From: Mytilus galloprovincialis
Taxonomy: Eukaryota; Mollusca; Bivalvia; Mytilida; Mytilidae
Direction: 5' to 3'
Length of the DNA stretch: 64,000 nt
Assembly (NCBI RefSeq): GCF_965363235.1
Contig: NC_134846.1
Span: 74,870,724 to 74,934,723 of the forward strand
Shown here: positions 51,701 through 64,000 of the stretch, piece by piece
How the letters are laid out: each line of letters begins with the position of its first letter
Numbering within the stretch: the first letter of the stretch is position 1
Notes under the pieces: generated by a model
What the model saw: the letters and a program-made list of their open reading frames with translations, nothing else
Databases searched by the model: none
Told to the model about the DNA's origin: nothing
Program-made: the position numbers and the translations under genes

Positions 51701-54700
51701 TTAGATATATACTACCGATGATAGTGGAACTTTGTCTGATGAGTATTGTCGTCTTCTTGATACAAAACAAGCCATTGCTATAGATAAACACAAGACTAAA
51801 GTCAAGGTCACAGCAATGACGACAATAAGTGCAACAGTCGTCTCGGAAAAGTCATCTGTTGTCTGGCTTTTTGTTGTTTTCTCTCCAGTTTGTGCAGCAG
51901 TACTCTAAATAAAATAACAATATACAAATAAGGAAAGAGAAGAAGGTATAACATCAACAACAGAGGACGGATATTATTAGTTACATAGTGTGTTAGTGAC
52001 CTAATATTTGCTCGAATCCCCATATGGAATTTACTGACCCCATATATACCGTATTACGTTACTAGCAAACTATGTAACAAATTTATCTTACCGACTATCT
52101 TAACTTGTAAAATTTAGACTAGTGACCTATCAAAATGAGCAAGTCTTCAATACAGTAATCAATAACATGATTAAGAAACTACTTCCATTGATCCTACAAA
52201 AACAGATGCCAACAATGACAACTTGTTGGATTTAAATGTGTTTTATGAGTTTATTTAAATCTTAATCATCAATTTCTTTGTCTGTTGAAACCTTAGATTT
52301 TTTCTCAGTACTGTTTTGTTTTTCTAAAGGGACGTAACACCACTACTAACCGTGTATCAAATAAGCCCCGCCTCCCTACTACCTTATATGGAATATACAA
52401 AGGGACGTAACTCCACTACTAACCATGTATTGAATAAGTCCCGCCTCCCTACTAACCTAATATTAAATATACACGGTTTCTAAGAGGACGGTTTTAACCA
52501 ATCACATTCCTAGAAATGAATATGAGGTTAGATAATATTAGTTACATAGTGTGCTAGCGACCTAATACGGTATATATGGGGTCAGTAAATTCCATATGGG
52601 GTGAGAGCGACCCGATATGGAATTTACTGACCCCATATATACCGTATTACGTCACTAGCACACTATGTAACGAATTTATCTTACCGACTATCTTAACGTG
52701 TGAAATTTAAACTAGTGACCTATCAAAATGAGTAAGTCTACAATACTGCTAGCATTATTTAAAGAAACTACTTCCATTGATTCAATAAAAACAGATACCA
52801 ACAATAACAACTTGTTAGGTTAAAATGTGTTTTATGAATTTATTTCAATCTTAATCATCAATTTCTTCGTCTGTTGAAACTTTAAAGATTTTTTTCTCAG
52901 TACCGTTTTGTTTTTATAAAGGGACGTAACACCACTACTAACCGTGTATGAACTAAGCCCCGCCCACCTTATATTCTTTTATGGAATATAAAGGGACGTA
53001 ACACCACTACTAACCGTGTATGAAATAAGCCCCGCCTCCCTACAAACCAAATATAAAATATACACGGTCACCACGCGGACGCTTTTAACCAATCACATTT
53101 CTAAATTAAAACATAAAAAATCCAACTTCAGATAAAAGGTCTACATTATATTGTTGTTTTATCATGGCAATTGTAAAAATCAAGTAAATTCGAGCTTGAA
53201 AAAGGTTTTTGTGTTAGGAAATAAAAGTACAGTGGCATATACAACGATATTCAATTTGACTTTTATTTGGTTAACCCCACTGCACAATCCAATACATTAA
53301 ATTCTAATAAGCTATGCCAGCCTTTATATAAGCTTTGTTATTTACAAGACTAGTATAGTCTCAATTGAAAAAAAGACAACGGGTTTATGCTACAGGTAGG
53401 AATTACCATTTGAGGCGAAACTGTAGTTTGAAAATTGTTTTCTGTCATATGTTTAACAAAGGATATCTCTGCTACTGCAAACCATTTTTCAGGAGAAAGT
53501 TCTTCTGCCTATTCAAAATAAGAAAAACATCAGGAGTAATAAAAAGCGATAAATTGATAGAGCTTTATTCAAAGTCTTTTTTTCTTCAGAGCAACACTTC
53601 CGTATTGGTATAATTTATTGGAAAAGTGGTATAGTACTGTTGCCTTTATTTACCTTGGTAGGAGTGATTGTAAAAAATTGATAAGTATTCTTTTTGACTA
53701 TCTAGAAAACAAACCAATTTAATGCTTATTTTACAATAGATTATTTGAACCACCAGAATTAATGTAATAGCATTTATCATTCATGTATACATACATGTAT
53801 AACATAGATAAAGTAGATATAATGCCTATCGTCTGAATATTGTATTCACAATTGAAATAAGATGATACAGTAACAGTAAGAAATAAGTATTTCAAAGTAC
53901 TTGTAATCTCTCACCTTCAGCAATATCACAAAATCTCTAGGAAGTTCAACACTTTTGACCTGTTTCACAATAGCTTGGAAATAGTTTCCCACTTTCTTTG
54001 TCTCCACAGAAAAATAGCTATCATATCCAGATGGATACGCTAAATAAAACATATTGACATAAAAATAACAAAATGTGAAATAACATGCAGTTATTGTTTA
54101 TACGACAACCTCAAAGAGGTCAGCTTTTATCAGTTCATGTTAAAAGTTATCAAAGGTACCTGACTTACATTTTAATATGCCAAACGCGCATTTCGTCTTC
54201 AAAGACTCATCATTGACGCTCAGATCAAGATGGTTAATTTATTAGGATATAGCTTGCTGCTATTTGGGGGGTGGCTTCAATGTTTTTGCGCTTCGAACGT
54301 ACCATATTTATAAAGTGTTATTTTCCTAATCTAGCACTGGATCGATATCACTGCTTGTTGGCTTACGAACCCGATGGTATCATCAGCTAATAGTCAGTGC
54401 TTTGGTATCGATACGATTAATCAAATACATGTTCTTACATTCTTCAGTGGACATTACAGCTTTGTTTTGCTGTAACGCAAGATTCATATCATGTAGATTA
54501 AAGAACAAACTTTCACTAGTGGTGAAAAAATACATTAAATTTCAACTACGAGTATCACTCTTTGTTAACCTGGAAGTATTTCGAATGTATAATTGGTAAT
54601 TTGGATAGGTGTTCTTCCTGTTTTGCAGGATGCTCTTTTCGATAGTGTCAATTTTTCTATTTTGATGGACATTGTTTACCTTGATTTTTTTTCTTGGCAA

Positions 54701-57700
54701 GTATCACCTAATGTTTAGCTACTTGTAAAGTGAAGAAGTGCCATACCTAATTTAATGATGTGGTATGTGAGAGAAGTCACATACACAATTATGTTTTGTT
54801 TATACCGGTTCAGGGATAATTTTTTCTAATTTTGAAATAACTTAACAAACAACCAAAAAAACAACCAAACAAAAACGTGAATTTGAATTCATTCCTAAGT
54901 AACGCACCCTGACATTATTTCAAAAAGAATGGTTTCAATTTGCAATTAACCGACGATCAACATTGTAAGTGTATTTGGTTAATACGAAATTCGATATTTA
55001 ACTTACTTGTCGCCACCGAAAATACTACGTCACTTGGAATTCCGTCCATATCTTTGGCTAAAATTCTAATTGCATTTCCTGTTACGTCAGGAAAACCATG
55101 GAAATGCAGCTCTTGATTCTAAAAATATATAATTAAGTATTTCTTGAAATAATAATCGAGAAACAAATAAAATCAAAGGTTGATTTACTTCTACCAGCTT
55201 TTTGATAATTGGCTGACATCTTCCAGTACAAATCAATGCAACCTTTTTTGTCCGACGTGTAAGTCTGTAAAGAACACTGGAGTTTCTGTCTGTATAGGTA
55301 ATGGCATCTGCCTGTTTATATTTTTGAAGACTAAGTTTGACATATGCTTGTGAATAACAATGCAGATTTTTTTCTGTGAAGGTAATTGTTTGGCATACAC
55401 CTGTTCTAATAGTTGCAGTCGCTCTGGTCAACGCCAGTCTGTAAAGTTCAGTGAACTCTGTGTCATTATAGGTAATTGGTTGACATCCAGATGAACAAAT
55501 TGTTGCAGTCTTTCGGGCCGACGTCTTGTTCTGTATATACAGATAAGTGGTTGACTGTACAGATCATTGCAGTCTATGTAGGTGGTATATATTGAACACG
55601 GACTGGTGACGCAATTCTTCAAATAAAGCCTTACTGGTTATCGTAATCCATCGAATAAGAAAGAGCCGATACCATATCTCCACAGTTCTCTTCAGTGTCC
55701 TAGTTAATAACACAGATTGTCATCAAAAAGTATGAATGTATTAATAGATTATGCATGGCTGTTTTTAAATTGAAATCCATAAAAGTATGATTGTCCCTTC
55801 GGTATCATCTGCCTCTTATTTTCCTAAAGCAATGGAGGGTTTTAGTGATATCCCAGCATAAACTTCTCTGTGTATAATTTATTTTGTTTTGAAGGTTTAC
55901 CAGGTTGACTGAATCGGAGGTCCAAAGTTTATCTGGTATCATTAGTATAGAGTTGAAATAAAAATCGCCCATCCTCTTTTCGTAAGCCAAGCATTTTGTT
56001 TTAAGGAAACATTCAATGATACTTTTAACTAAATGATTGTTCTAATCGTTATTTGACCAGACTAATTATTGGGGCTTATAGCAAATAGTCACTTGTCTTC
56101 TTTACTAGTCATCATCGGTTTTAAGATATAAAATATGTTTCTAAATTAATATCTTTATTGAATATGTCTTCGATAAATCCTTACCAGAGTTATTGCAGTT
56201 ACATCTACTGTATATTTTGGCGATACACAGGTCATTTTATGCTGCAGACAACCAGTGTACATGTAAGAGGGTCCCTTGTCGTTTCCATCAGTTACATTTA
56301 CTTTTATATCAGTATATGCCGAACGCTTTGTATTTGGTCCGCCGTCCTGAAATACATGATATTAAATGCTATGATCAATTCCAAAAGCTAGTAATAAAAT
56401 TAGAAAATGCTAAATGTATTAATAATAAATTAATACAACAGAAGGAAAAGAGCCAACTGTTTCGTTAAATAACAGCTTCGGGAAAAAAAATGTTAATAAA
56501 CGAGAGAAAGAGGATAACCAGCAAAGAAAACTAGAGGCTCTAAAGAGCCTGTGTCGCTCACCTTGGTCTATGTGAATATTAATCAAAGGACGCAGATGGA
56601 TTCATGACAAAATTGTGTTTTTGGTGATGGTGATGTGTTTATACATCTTACTTTACTGAACATTCTTGCTGCTTACAATTATCTCTATCTATAATGGACT
56701 TGGCCCAGTAGTTTCAGTGGAAAATGTTAGTAAAAATTTACAAATTTTATGAAAATTGTTAAAAATTGACTATAAAGGACAATTACTCCTTAGGGGGTCA
56801 ATTGTCCATTTAAGTCATGTTGACTTATTTTTAGGTCTTACTTTGCTGTACATTATTGCTGTTTATCTCTATCTATAATAATATTCAAGATAATAACAAA
56901 AAACGGCAAAATTTCTTTAAAATTGCCAATTCAGGGGCAGCAACCTAACAACTGGTTGTCCAATCAGTCTCAAAATTTCAGGGCAGATAGATATTGACCT
57001 GATAAACAATCAAACCCCAGTCAGATTTGCTCTAAATGCTTTGGTCTTTGAGTTATAAGCAAAAAACTGCATTTACCCCTATGTTTATTTTTAGCTGTGG
57101 CGTCTATCTTGGTTGGATGGCCGGGTCATCGGACACATTTTTTTAACCTAGATACCCTAAAGATGATTGTGGCCAAGTTTGGATTAATTTGGCCCAGTAG
57201 TTTCAGAGGAGAAGATTTTTGTAAAAGATTACTAAGATTTACGAAAAATGGTTAAAAATTGACTATAAAAGGCAATAACTTCTAAAGGGGTCAACTGACC
57301 ATTTCGGTCATGTGGACTGATTTGTAAATCTAACTTTGCTGAACATTATTGCTGTTACAGTTTATCTCTATCTATAATAATATTCTAGATAACAACCAAA
57401 AACAGAAAAATTTCCTTAAAATTAACAATTCAGGGGCAGCAACCCATCAACAGGTTGTCCGATTCATCTAAAAATTTCAGGGCAGTTAGATCTTGACCTG
57501 GTAAACAATTTTACCCCCATGTCAGATTTGCTCTAAATGCTTTGGTTTTTGAGTTATAAGTCAAAAACTGCATTTTATCCCTATGTTCTATTTTTAGCCA
57601 TGGCGGCCATCTTGGTTGGTTGGGCGGGTCACCAGACACATTTTTTAAACTAGATACCCCAATAATGATTGTGGCCAAGTTTGGTTTAATTTGGCCCAGT

Positions 57701-60700
57701 AGTTTCAGAGGAGAAAATTTTTGTAAAAGTTAACAGACGACGCCGGACGACGACGACGGACAACGGACGCAAAGTGATGAGAAAAAATGAAATAATTGTT
57801 CCATCATCTTTCATTTACTAGTATTTCTATTTAAGTTTAAATATTTATGATAGCTATTTGAAAATAAGTTGCAGTTTAAAATGTTGAGAAAAATATGTGC
57901 CTCTATACCTACCATAACAACAACACGAATAACATAATACTTGTGTCCATCCCCTAAACTTTCATAATCCAAATTGTCTCTAACTGTGAGGATGCCTTGG
58001 AGTGTGTCAATATCAAAGAGGTCTCCTCCATCATTCTGTCAAAAAAAAATGAAATGATCATGGAAATGAAAGCTCATTTAATCTTTGATGAGCTTCACTT
58101 CCCCATCTTTCTGTCAAATATACTCAAAAACAAATATAAAGACCACTAGTTTATGTTTAATATTACAATAATTATGAAGTATTTGGTTGAAAATATTAGG
58201 TAGTAGCATAATTTTGACTTCAGAGTGGCACTGAGAAAATGCATTTGTCTGATTATTGAGAACCAATATCAGCTGATGATAGTATAGTTATTCTTTGTTA
58301 TATATTTGTAAGTTTTTTAAGTGATTATAACACAATGTTCACTGCTGTATCTTTGACATTTTTACCTATTATGTCTGTTTATTTTGTTCACGCATAGTGG
58401 TCAATATAATGGAATTCGATGCGACTGTCTTACACGTGAGAGGTTTATCTAGCTTTAAAACCAACTTCAATCCACCATTTTCTACATAAGAAAATGCCTG
58501 TACCAAGTCAAAAATATTACAGTTGTTATCCATCCGTTTGATGTGTTTGAGCTTTTGATTTTGCCATTTTATTAGGGACTTTCCGTTTTGTATTTTCCTC
58601 TGTGTTCAGTATTTTTGTGATTTTACTTTTTGTTTATAGAATAGTTATTTTATTACTTTCGTGTTTAGACTGAATTGAAAAGTATTCCATCTTTCTATGA
58701 TAATTCAGTATATTTCACTCTATATAATGAATTATCCCCTTTAACTGTTTTTCATAAACTTGAATGCACATGGAGATGGTGTTAGATTGTCAGTCCCTTT
58801 CAGCCAAAAAGTGTTATTCAATATTGAACTATTGAGACTTACCACAAAGCCCAAATTCCTTATAATACTGTATGTAATGTTACCATCTAAATTCGAGTCT
58901 TTATCAACGGCAGTAACTGTTAGTAATTGTGTACCAACTGGTGTAAGCTGTTTAAAATGTAAAAGATGAAAACGTTACGTAAATTTATATATTTTGTAAT
59001 CATTATTAACTAAATTTATTATATTTGTTATGTAAAAATTCCAAAAAAAAAAATTAATAAACTGTTTGATAAGAGAATTTAGAATTCACAGTGCACTTAA
59101 AAACCTCAAATATTATCCAACGACACTGACCAAAGAGGAGATCTTCGATGTGTGTCTTTTTTATGAAATTTCCAACAAGATTTGAACATCGGTCAACTAC
59201 TGTCGCCGTATTAAGTCACGAAACTATTTTATGTGTTGTGTTTTAATATTGAACTTTCTTAAAATTCTTTTCACTGAATTAAAACATATAAACAGTCTAA
59301 CCAGGAACAAATATATTTACATATAGTTAGATATACTGCTCCAAGGTCTAACGAAATCAAAAGTCGATCTTACTTTATATCTTGCATATTATATAAAACA
59401 GGTTTTTAGTTTACCTTCAACTAAAGTTTTATATATGATCTATGCGTAATCCATCTCTTGTTAAAGGCTTAAATTGAATTTCATATGAATACGGATTAAA
59501 TGAGGTTAAATTATTCACTTGCAAGTGAATAATTCATCATTGATGTTTCCTAGATTATATTGACAAAATTGAACCATTTTGGCTGCTAAAAGCAAATCAT
59601 TATTTCATTAATGTTTGAAGATAAAAATTAATCATTATTTAATTTTTATGTATCTCGCAGCTAGTGTCCCTTTAAAACTGTTTCTTACCTCATTAATAGT
59701 AGTTTCATATGGCGCATTAGAAAATATAGGTGGGTTGTCGTTCTTGTCCATAACCATGATACTGACATCATAAAAGATCTGTTTAATAAAAAAAAGTACG
59801 AATTTAGAATGACATAAGTTGATTGACATGCACAGATATATGTATAGATTGCAGATTTTTTTATTGCTTCTGTTTTATTTCATTGAAGTCTGATGTGGTA
59901 TATTTGATTTTTGTTTTACAAAAGATAATGGATGAGTTTTAGACTTGATAATAACAAGGATCCCGGAATGGTAAATTGTTTGCTTTTTTTTACTTTCTGC
60001 GACATAATGAAAACATTTAAGCAATTTACAGTAAAAATAGTTTGTGATATTACACTTTATAACAGTATTATCTTACTTCTACTGAGAGATTGTTGGCTGG
60101 GGAACACTTCAAGGTGAATGTTATAACACTGATATCATCATCTACACTTTCCGTGGGACCCTGAATAAAAAAGTTGTGATAAATATCAGGTGAACTAAAT
60201 AGGTAATTGTCCCTGAAAGAAAAAAAATGAAACATTTAAATTGAATTTAAATGAAGTTATCTAATGTACATGTATATGACCGATTATATTAAGATTATAT
60301 TATTGATTGAGTATCCATTTCAACAAACCGTCCTGACCATGTATACGTTTACATGAGGACTTAGCGCGTCCGATGAGTTATTTGATGAATAACGTTTTAA
60401 CGAACAGAAACATATTATATAGGGACGAAAGAAAATATCGGAAATTACTGATCAGTATCACTTTTCAAATTTCATTATTACAGCCCAGGAAAAGTAAAGT
60501 ACGTCTTGATAATAACTGTAATTCATCAAACTTGTATGTAATGAAAAAAGTTTTTTTTATTTTTTAGCAATTTGTTTTGAAATCTTGTATAGTATTGCAT
60601 GCAATTTACATAATAGAGTAATTGAGCCATTTTGCCACATGTGGAGCAGGATACTTACCTTTCCGGAGGACCTGAGATCACCCGCGGCTTTTGGTAGGGT

Positions 60701-61396
60701 TCGTGTTGCTGAGTGTTTAGTTCTATTTTGTATTTATTTATTTTTTTGCTGTTGTGTGTAAAGGGTCTTTTTTAAAATTACTTTATCAGTTTATTTTCAA
60801 CTTGTGAGTTTGAATGTATTTTTGGGTATCTATCGTCTCCCTGTTATCAATAAATATTAAAATTCGTATAAACTTTGAAAAACGTATTTTTAATGCGAAT
60901 TGGATAATTCGAAGTTGCCAATTCGAATCAATTCGAATTAAAAAAAAAAGAAGAGTGTGTGAACGCGATTAGCGAATTCGATTCGAATTAAATGTACGTG
61001 TGAACGAGGCATTAGATTGGATTGAAAATGCATAGAACTGTGCATAATGGGGGAAAATTGTTTCAAAATTGTATATAACTGAAGTTCAAATCGTACATGA
61101 TATTTCTGAAACTCTTGTATCATTTTGTCCCCTTGGTATATAATTTTGTTTTTCAAGAACGATTAACAATATAGTATGTACAAGGCGTCGACAACTTACG
61201 TCCCTGTCTAATGGTTGGACTAGACGGAGAATACTATGCCCTGAAACACTTTCGAATTTGAAATTTTCTGCTGGATTAATCACAAGATAATCTGTCTGTG
61301 GCTCTAGTACAATTCTGTTGGGTGAATTTTCATCTAGAACGCCATTTAGTCGTATTTCGGACTGGTACATAGGATCGTTAGGGTATAGAAGTAATT
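51701..61396 (-). CDS. Protocadherin-15-like cadherin membrane protein, 3' nine exons
   Basis: Exons in transcript order: 61200-61396, 60077-60160, 59689-59778, 58843-58947, 57913-58035, 56185-56346, 55007-55118, 53915-54039, 51701-51904; GT/AG introns, phases join, ending in TAA. About 400 residues. Three cadherin repeats: the first ends in DKNDNPPIF, the second starts INELTPVGTQ, has AVDKDSNLDG and LDYE and ends in VTDGNDKGP, and the third is diverged (GCLQHKMTC, LAKDMDG). Then a Thr-rich stalk, one membrane helix (TTVALIVVIAVTLTLVLCL) and about 19 cytoplasmic residues after RRR. Motif order, NELTPVG and the DGND.GP linker followed by a Cys pair resemble the first three repeats of protocadherin-15, a calcium-dependent adhesion protein. 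The first visible exon starts in phase 1, so at least one upstream exon (signal peptide) is missing or beyond 64000. Confidence 0.88.
51980..53105. repeat. 593 bp tandem duplication in the last cadherin intron
   Basis: ATGTAAC-AATTTATCTTACCG lies at about 52074 and 52667 (593 apart), followed by about 450 bases of matching sequence in each. Each copy carries two 72-73 bp subunits beginning GGGACGTAACACCACTACTAACC (52329, 52402, 52921, 52993). The first copy starts about 76 bases from the last exon's acceptor. Confidence 0.92.
52541..52671. repeat. Palindrome with 57 bp arms
   Basis: The left arm 52541-52597 and right arm 52615-52671 (GTTACATAGTGTGCTAG outermost, ATTCCATAT innermost) match at 55 of 57 positions around a 17-base loop. 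A degraded version is at 51980-52078. It may be a foldback element. Confidence 0.95.
54140..54235 (+). repeat. Partial repeat B in cadherin intron
   Basis: ATCAAAGGTACCTGACTTAC, GCCAAACGCGCATTTCGTC, GACTCATCATTGACGCTC; the remainder of the repeat is lost or diverged. Confidence 0.75.
55130..56180. other. Cadherin intron; no exon seen
   Basis: Between exons 56185-56346 and 55007-55118. Minus-strand open frames (55087-55431, 55428-55622) overlap repeats of a short GT-AATTG-TTGACATC-type phrase and show no cadherin motif. I see no other feature. Confidence 0.4.
56530..57785 (-). repeat. Inverted copy of the 502 bp-unit bivalve repeat
   Basis: Starts CTAGAGGCTCTAAAGAGCC and TGTCGCTCACCTTGG and ends with GGACGACGACGGACAACGGAC and AAAGTGATGAGAAAA, the reverse complement of 27222-29037. 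About two inner units; the outermost CTCACCTGGCCC end is missing. It lies in the cadherin intron between exons 57913-58035 and 56185-56346. Confidence 0.92.
58340..58640 (+). repeat. Dispersed repeat A in cadherin intron
   Basis: TATAATGGAATTCGATGCGAC, CGTGAGAGGTTTATCTAGC, AAATGCCTGTACCAAGTC, TATTTTTGTGATTTTAC. Among the best-preserved copies in the window. Confidence 0.9.
60640..60850 (+). repeat. Dispersed repeat G
   Basis: CACATGTGGAGCAGGATAC, CCGGAGGACCTGAGATCACC, TTTTGGTAGGGTTCGTGTTG, GAGTTTGAATGTATTTTTGGGTATC. The reverse complement is recognisable at 19300-19400 and a relative at 33340-33545. Confidence 0.7.
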
Positions 61397-64000
61397 CTGA
61401 AAATAAATTGGTTATATCAATCAAATATTAAAAAAGGCTGACAGAAAATACTAAAAATGTGAATAATGCAATAAAAGTAACAAATCAAACAAGATAATTA
61501 AAAAGCGAAATATGTCATAATTTTTACGCTACCGTGTTAAATAAAAGGAAGAGAATCAAGTCAGTATGGAAGATCGTGTATAAATGGTTGACATTGAAAT
61601 CAATGCATATATTGTCCTCGTGGTGAACTAAAAAAAAAAACCATAATCTAAAATTATGTAAATATAATTGATGAGCTGTGATAATTAAAAGGAAAACCGA
61701 CACAATAGAATGGGAAATATTTGTGAAATGTTTGGTAATATGAAACATTTTTTTTAACAAATTTGATGAACTCTTATATAATGAAGAGATGTCGCCAAGA
61801 TTTCTGAACTAGTGTCAGTCTCACAACACAATTACGAACTTTGATTATATATTACCTAACTATTCATCCCACACATGCGAATGAATACACCCAGATTGGA
61901 TAAATAAAAAATTTTAACATATTTTAATAACATTCTATTTATGCATTAATAAAACACTCGGTGAACATGATACAAAGCAAATAGTAGATAATCCAAATAA
62001 AATTAAAATTTTCATTCTTGTCTAAATACACTTAGGTTTCTTGTCTAAAAACACTTAGCTAGGTGAAATAGTTTTAGGCGTTGTTGACTAACAATCTGCC
62101 GGTCGAGATGACTCGTATCATACTGACATGTACAACTGTAAATATATGCTGTTTACCTGTTTTAAATATTTGTCTTAAACTAGTAATTTTGATCTAGACA
62201 TTTGTAAGACATTTCAACCTGAAGTAGACATTTCGACCTGAGGTTAGGGACATATAAAAAGGTAAAAAGTTCATAGGCCTTCTGTTTATTTAGACAGCTG
62301 ATATCGTTACGGACACATTGTGGTTAAATGTTTTATATCATTGATATGTCACCCCTTCAAGTATCCAATGACGAACGGGTAGGTTATATAAATCCGGTTT
62401 TATTTCGTATGAATTAATAATGCAAGGTCATCATCAGGTAGTATTAATCATATTAAGTACAATTTATGTTATGAAGGATATATGGTTTAATTTTGGGAGG
62501 ATAAAGTCTTTAGCTGTTTAACTATGTCAAACAGTGTGACATAAGGCATACAAAACGTATTTAATGTTTGATGCACCCCTGTGCGGTAGGTCATATTTCA
62601 AAGAGATAGGACCTATTTCGCATGAATGTGTACAATCCAGGGCCAATACTGTTTTTTTAAATCTTTACTAAAATTCAAAGTACTACAGCTTCATAGGTGC
62701 ACATTTAATATGGTGAAGAATTTCTGATCATGTCACCAAGTTTTGGATGTCTTGCAATGGCTTTGAACTGTAGTTTGAAAGGAATTAACACATTTTGCCG
62801 GATATGTTTGCCAAAAAAATATTGATCAAACGGACACTCTAAACTAAAAGCAAAATTCAATTGGAAGTAAATATATATGCATTGTCTTTCAGATAATTGT
62901 TTATGTTGCTGTTTCGGTCTAAAATTAACAAAAAAGTTCATTTATTTTTTCCAACCTTCTCAATAGATTGCACTAACTTACATTTTGATGGAACCCTTTA
63001 ATGTAAAATTGTGGTACAGACTATGGTCATCTAGATTTTACCATCCAGTAGAAATACCCTTCCCAAGGGAAGATAGGGTCCCTTTGTCAGCACTTTATGT
63101 TTCGTAGTAAAGTTGTGTAGATACAAGGATGATACGTGTTCAGAAATTGTCATTATTCGTTTGTTTAGCTGTCCTATATTTTCTCCCATTTATCTGTTTC
63201 TTTATTGTAACCCTGTCGTGTAATGTTGTCATTTTAATGTTATGATTAACACTACCATTAAAGCGGTAGGTTTGGCATGCCACAAAACCAGATTCAACCC
63301 ACCATTTTTTCATAAAATGCCCTGTACCAAGTCAGGAAAATGGCCATTATGACATTATAGTTTGTTTCTGTGTGTGTTGCATTTCGGTGTTGTGTCGTAG
63401 TTCTCTTATATTTGATACGTTTCCCTCGGTTTTTGTTTGTAACCCGGATATGTTTTTTCTCTATCGATTTATGAATTTTGAACAGCGGTATACTACTGTT
63501 GCCTTCATTACGGGTTTTTTAAACTCTTGTTACCGTGAATTTACTGAAACATTCTCAGAATCTTAACAATGTAATGGTTTGTTCTTAGTACTCCTAGTAT
63601 GTATATGTGTATTATGGTGTATATCTTGGGGATTAAGCTTCAAATAGGATTTTAGTTTTATATTATATTTATCTTTGTCGGTAATTTTGGATTTCAAAAT
63701 CGGGACACTTTTTATCTTTCAAGAACAAACCATCATCTGATCTAATGCACTGCCTATATTCAAACATGCATTTCCAATAGTAGCATATGATAAACACGCG
63801 TTCAATTTGATTTGCATTTTCAAGTTTCGCTCAGGGTCAAGCAAAAAGACCCATAGCCAATGGAACATATTTATTTAAGAACCTTTGTATCGTCATCTGA
63901 ACATAATATTAATCCAAACTAAAACCGTTACCAAGAAATAGCATATAACGTCATAGATAATTAATAAGAATGGTGTTTTTGTTAAGTCATCGTAACAGGC
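61397..64000. other. Upstream of the first visible cadherin exon; no gene seen
   Basis: Repeat A/F sequence occupies about 63190-63520. A 78-codon minus frame at 62705-62941 is unrecognised. No exon with a donor in the phase needed by the cadherin exon at 61396 was found. Confidence 0.4.
63190..63520 (+). repeat. Dispersed repeat F
   Basis: AAAATGCCCTGTACCAAGTCAG, TGTGTGTGTTGCATTTCGG, TTTGTAACCCGGATATG, TATCGATTTATGAATTTTG, GCGGTATACTACTGTTGCC. The inverted partner is at 44655-44990. Confidence 0.85.

Noticed and set aside
61853..61930. Signal-peptide-like minus-strand segment (MLKFFIYPIW...) as the missing first cadherin exon
   Set aside because: It meets a TGA in its own frame, and the only donor nearby would join in a frame with a TAG.
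62980..62992. GTAAGT donor as the end of an upstream cadherin exon
   Set aside because: Joining its last base to the exon at 61396 would create a TAA stop.

Overview
The window looks like nuclear DNA of a bivalve mollusc, most probably a mussel (Mytilus-like). It is AT-rich, its genes are split into many short exons with GT/AG introns, and more than half of the non-coding space is dispersed repeats, several of which I recognise as typical bivalve repeats (for example the AGCTCACCTGGCCC-type and the 'CATCAGTGACGCT' type). The species call is inference. I see no bacterial, organellar or viral gene organisation.

Three host genes can be assembled exon by exon, all on the minus strand. (1) Positions 1200-18674: a complete 13-exon DEAD-box RNA helicase of the DDX5/Dbp2 group, 692 aa, with all helicase motifs intact and an N-terminus that resembles a mitochondrial presequence. 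(2) Positions 34127-41569: a complete 8-exon glycoside hydrolase family 18 chitinase, 438 aa, with signal peptide and intact catalytic motif. (3) Positions 51701-61396: the 3' nine exons of a protocadherin-15-like membrane protein with three cadherin repeats, one transmembrane helix and a very short cytoplasmic tail; its first exon(s) were not found. The exon phases join without a frameshift in all three. The genes have no evident common pathway; they are simply neighbours.

Mobile DNA fills the rest. Introns 1, 5 and 8 of the helicase gene hold a 2.7 kb inverted-repeat element nested in an older repeat, a Harbinger-like MITE, and a short Penelope/retrozyme-like element whose two 345 bp direct repeats each carry a hammerhead-ribozyme-like core. 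Between 19.8 and 26.1 kb lies a nearly complete CR1-like non-LTR retrotransposon (PHD finger + SGNH esterase + zinc knuckles; endonuclease + reverse transcriptase). Its whole coding part is one reading frame broken only by one TAA, one TAG and a 171 bp MITE with a 6 bp target duplication; a 215 bp inverted copy of its own RT region sits at its 5' end. Between 26.1 and 34.1 kb are bivalve repeats, including a 502 bp unit repeated three times and a G-rich tandem array. Between 41.6 and 51.7 kb are tandem and segmental duplications and a decayed Mutator-like (MULE) transposon nested in another repeat. The last intron of the cadherin gene carries a 593 bp tandem duplication with a 57 bp-arm palindrome.

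All identifications come from reading the sequence and knowledge of the families; no database search was run.
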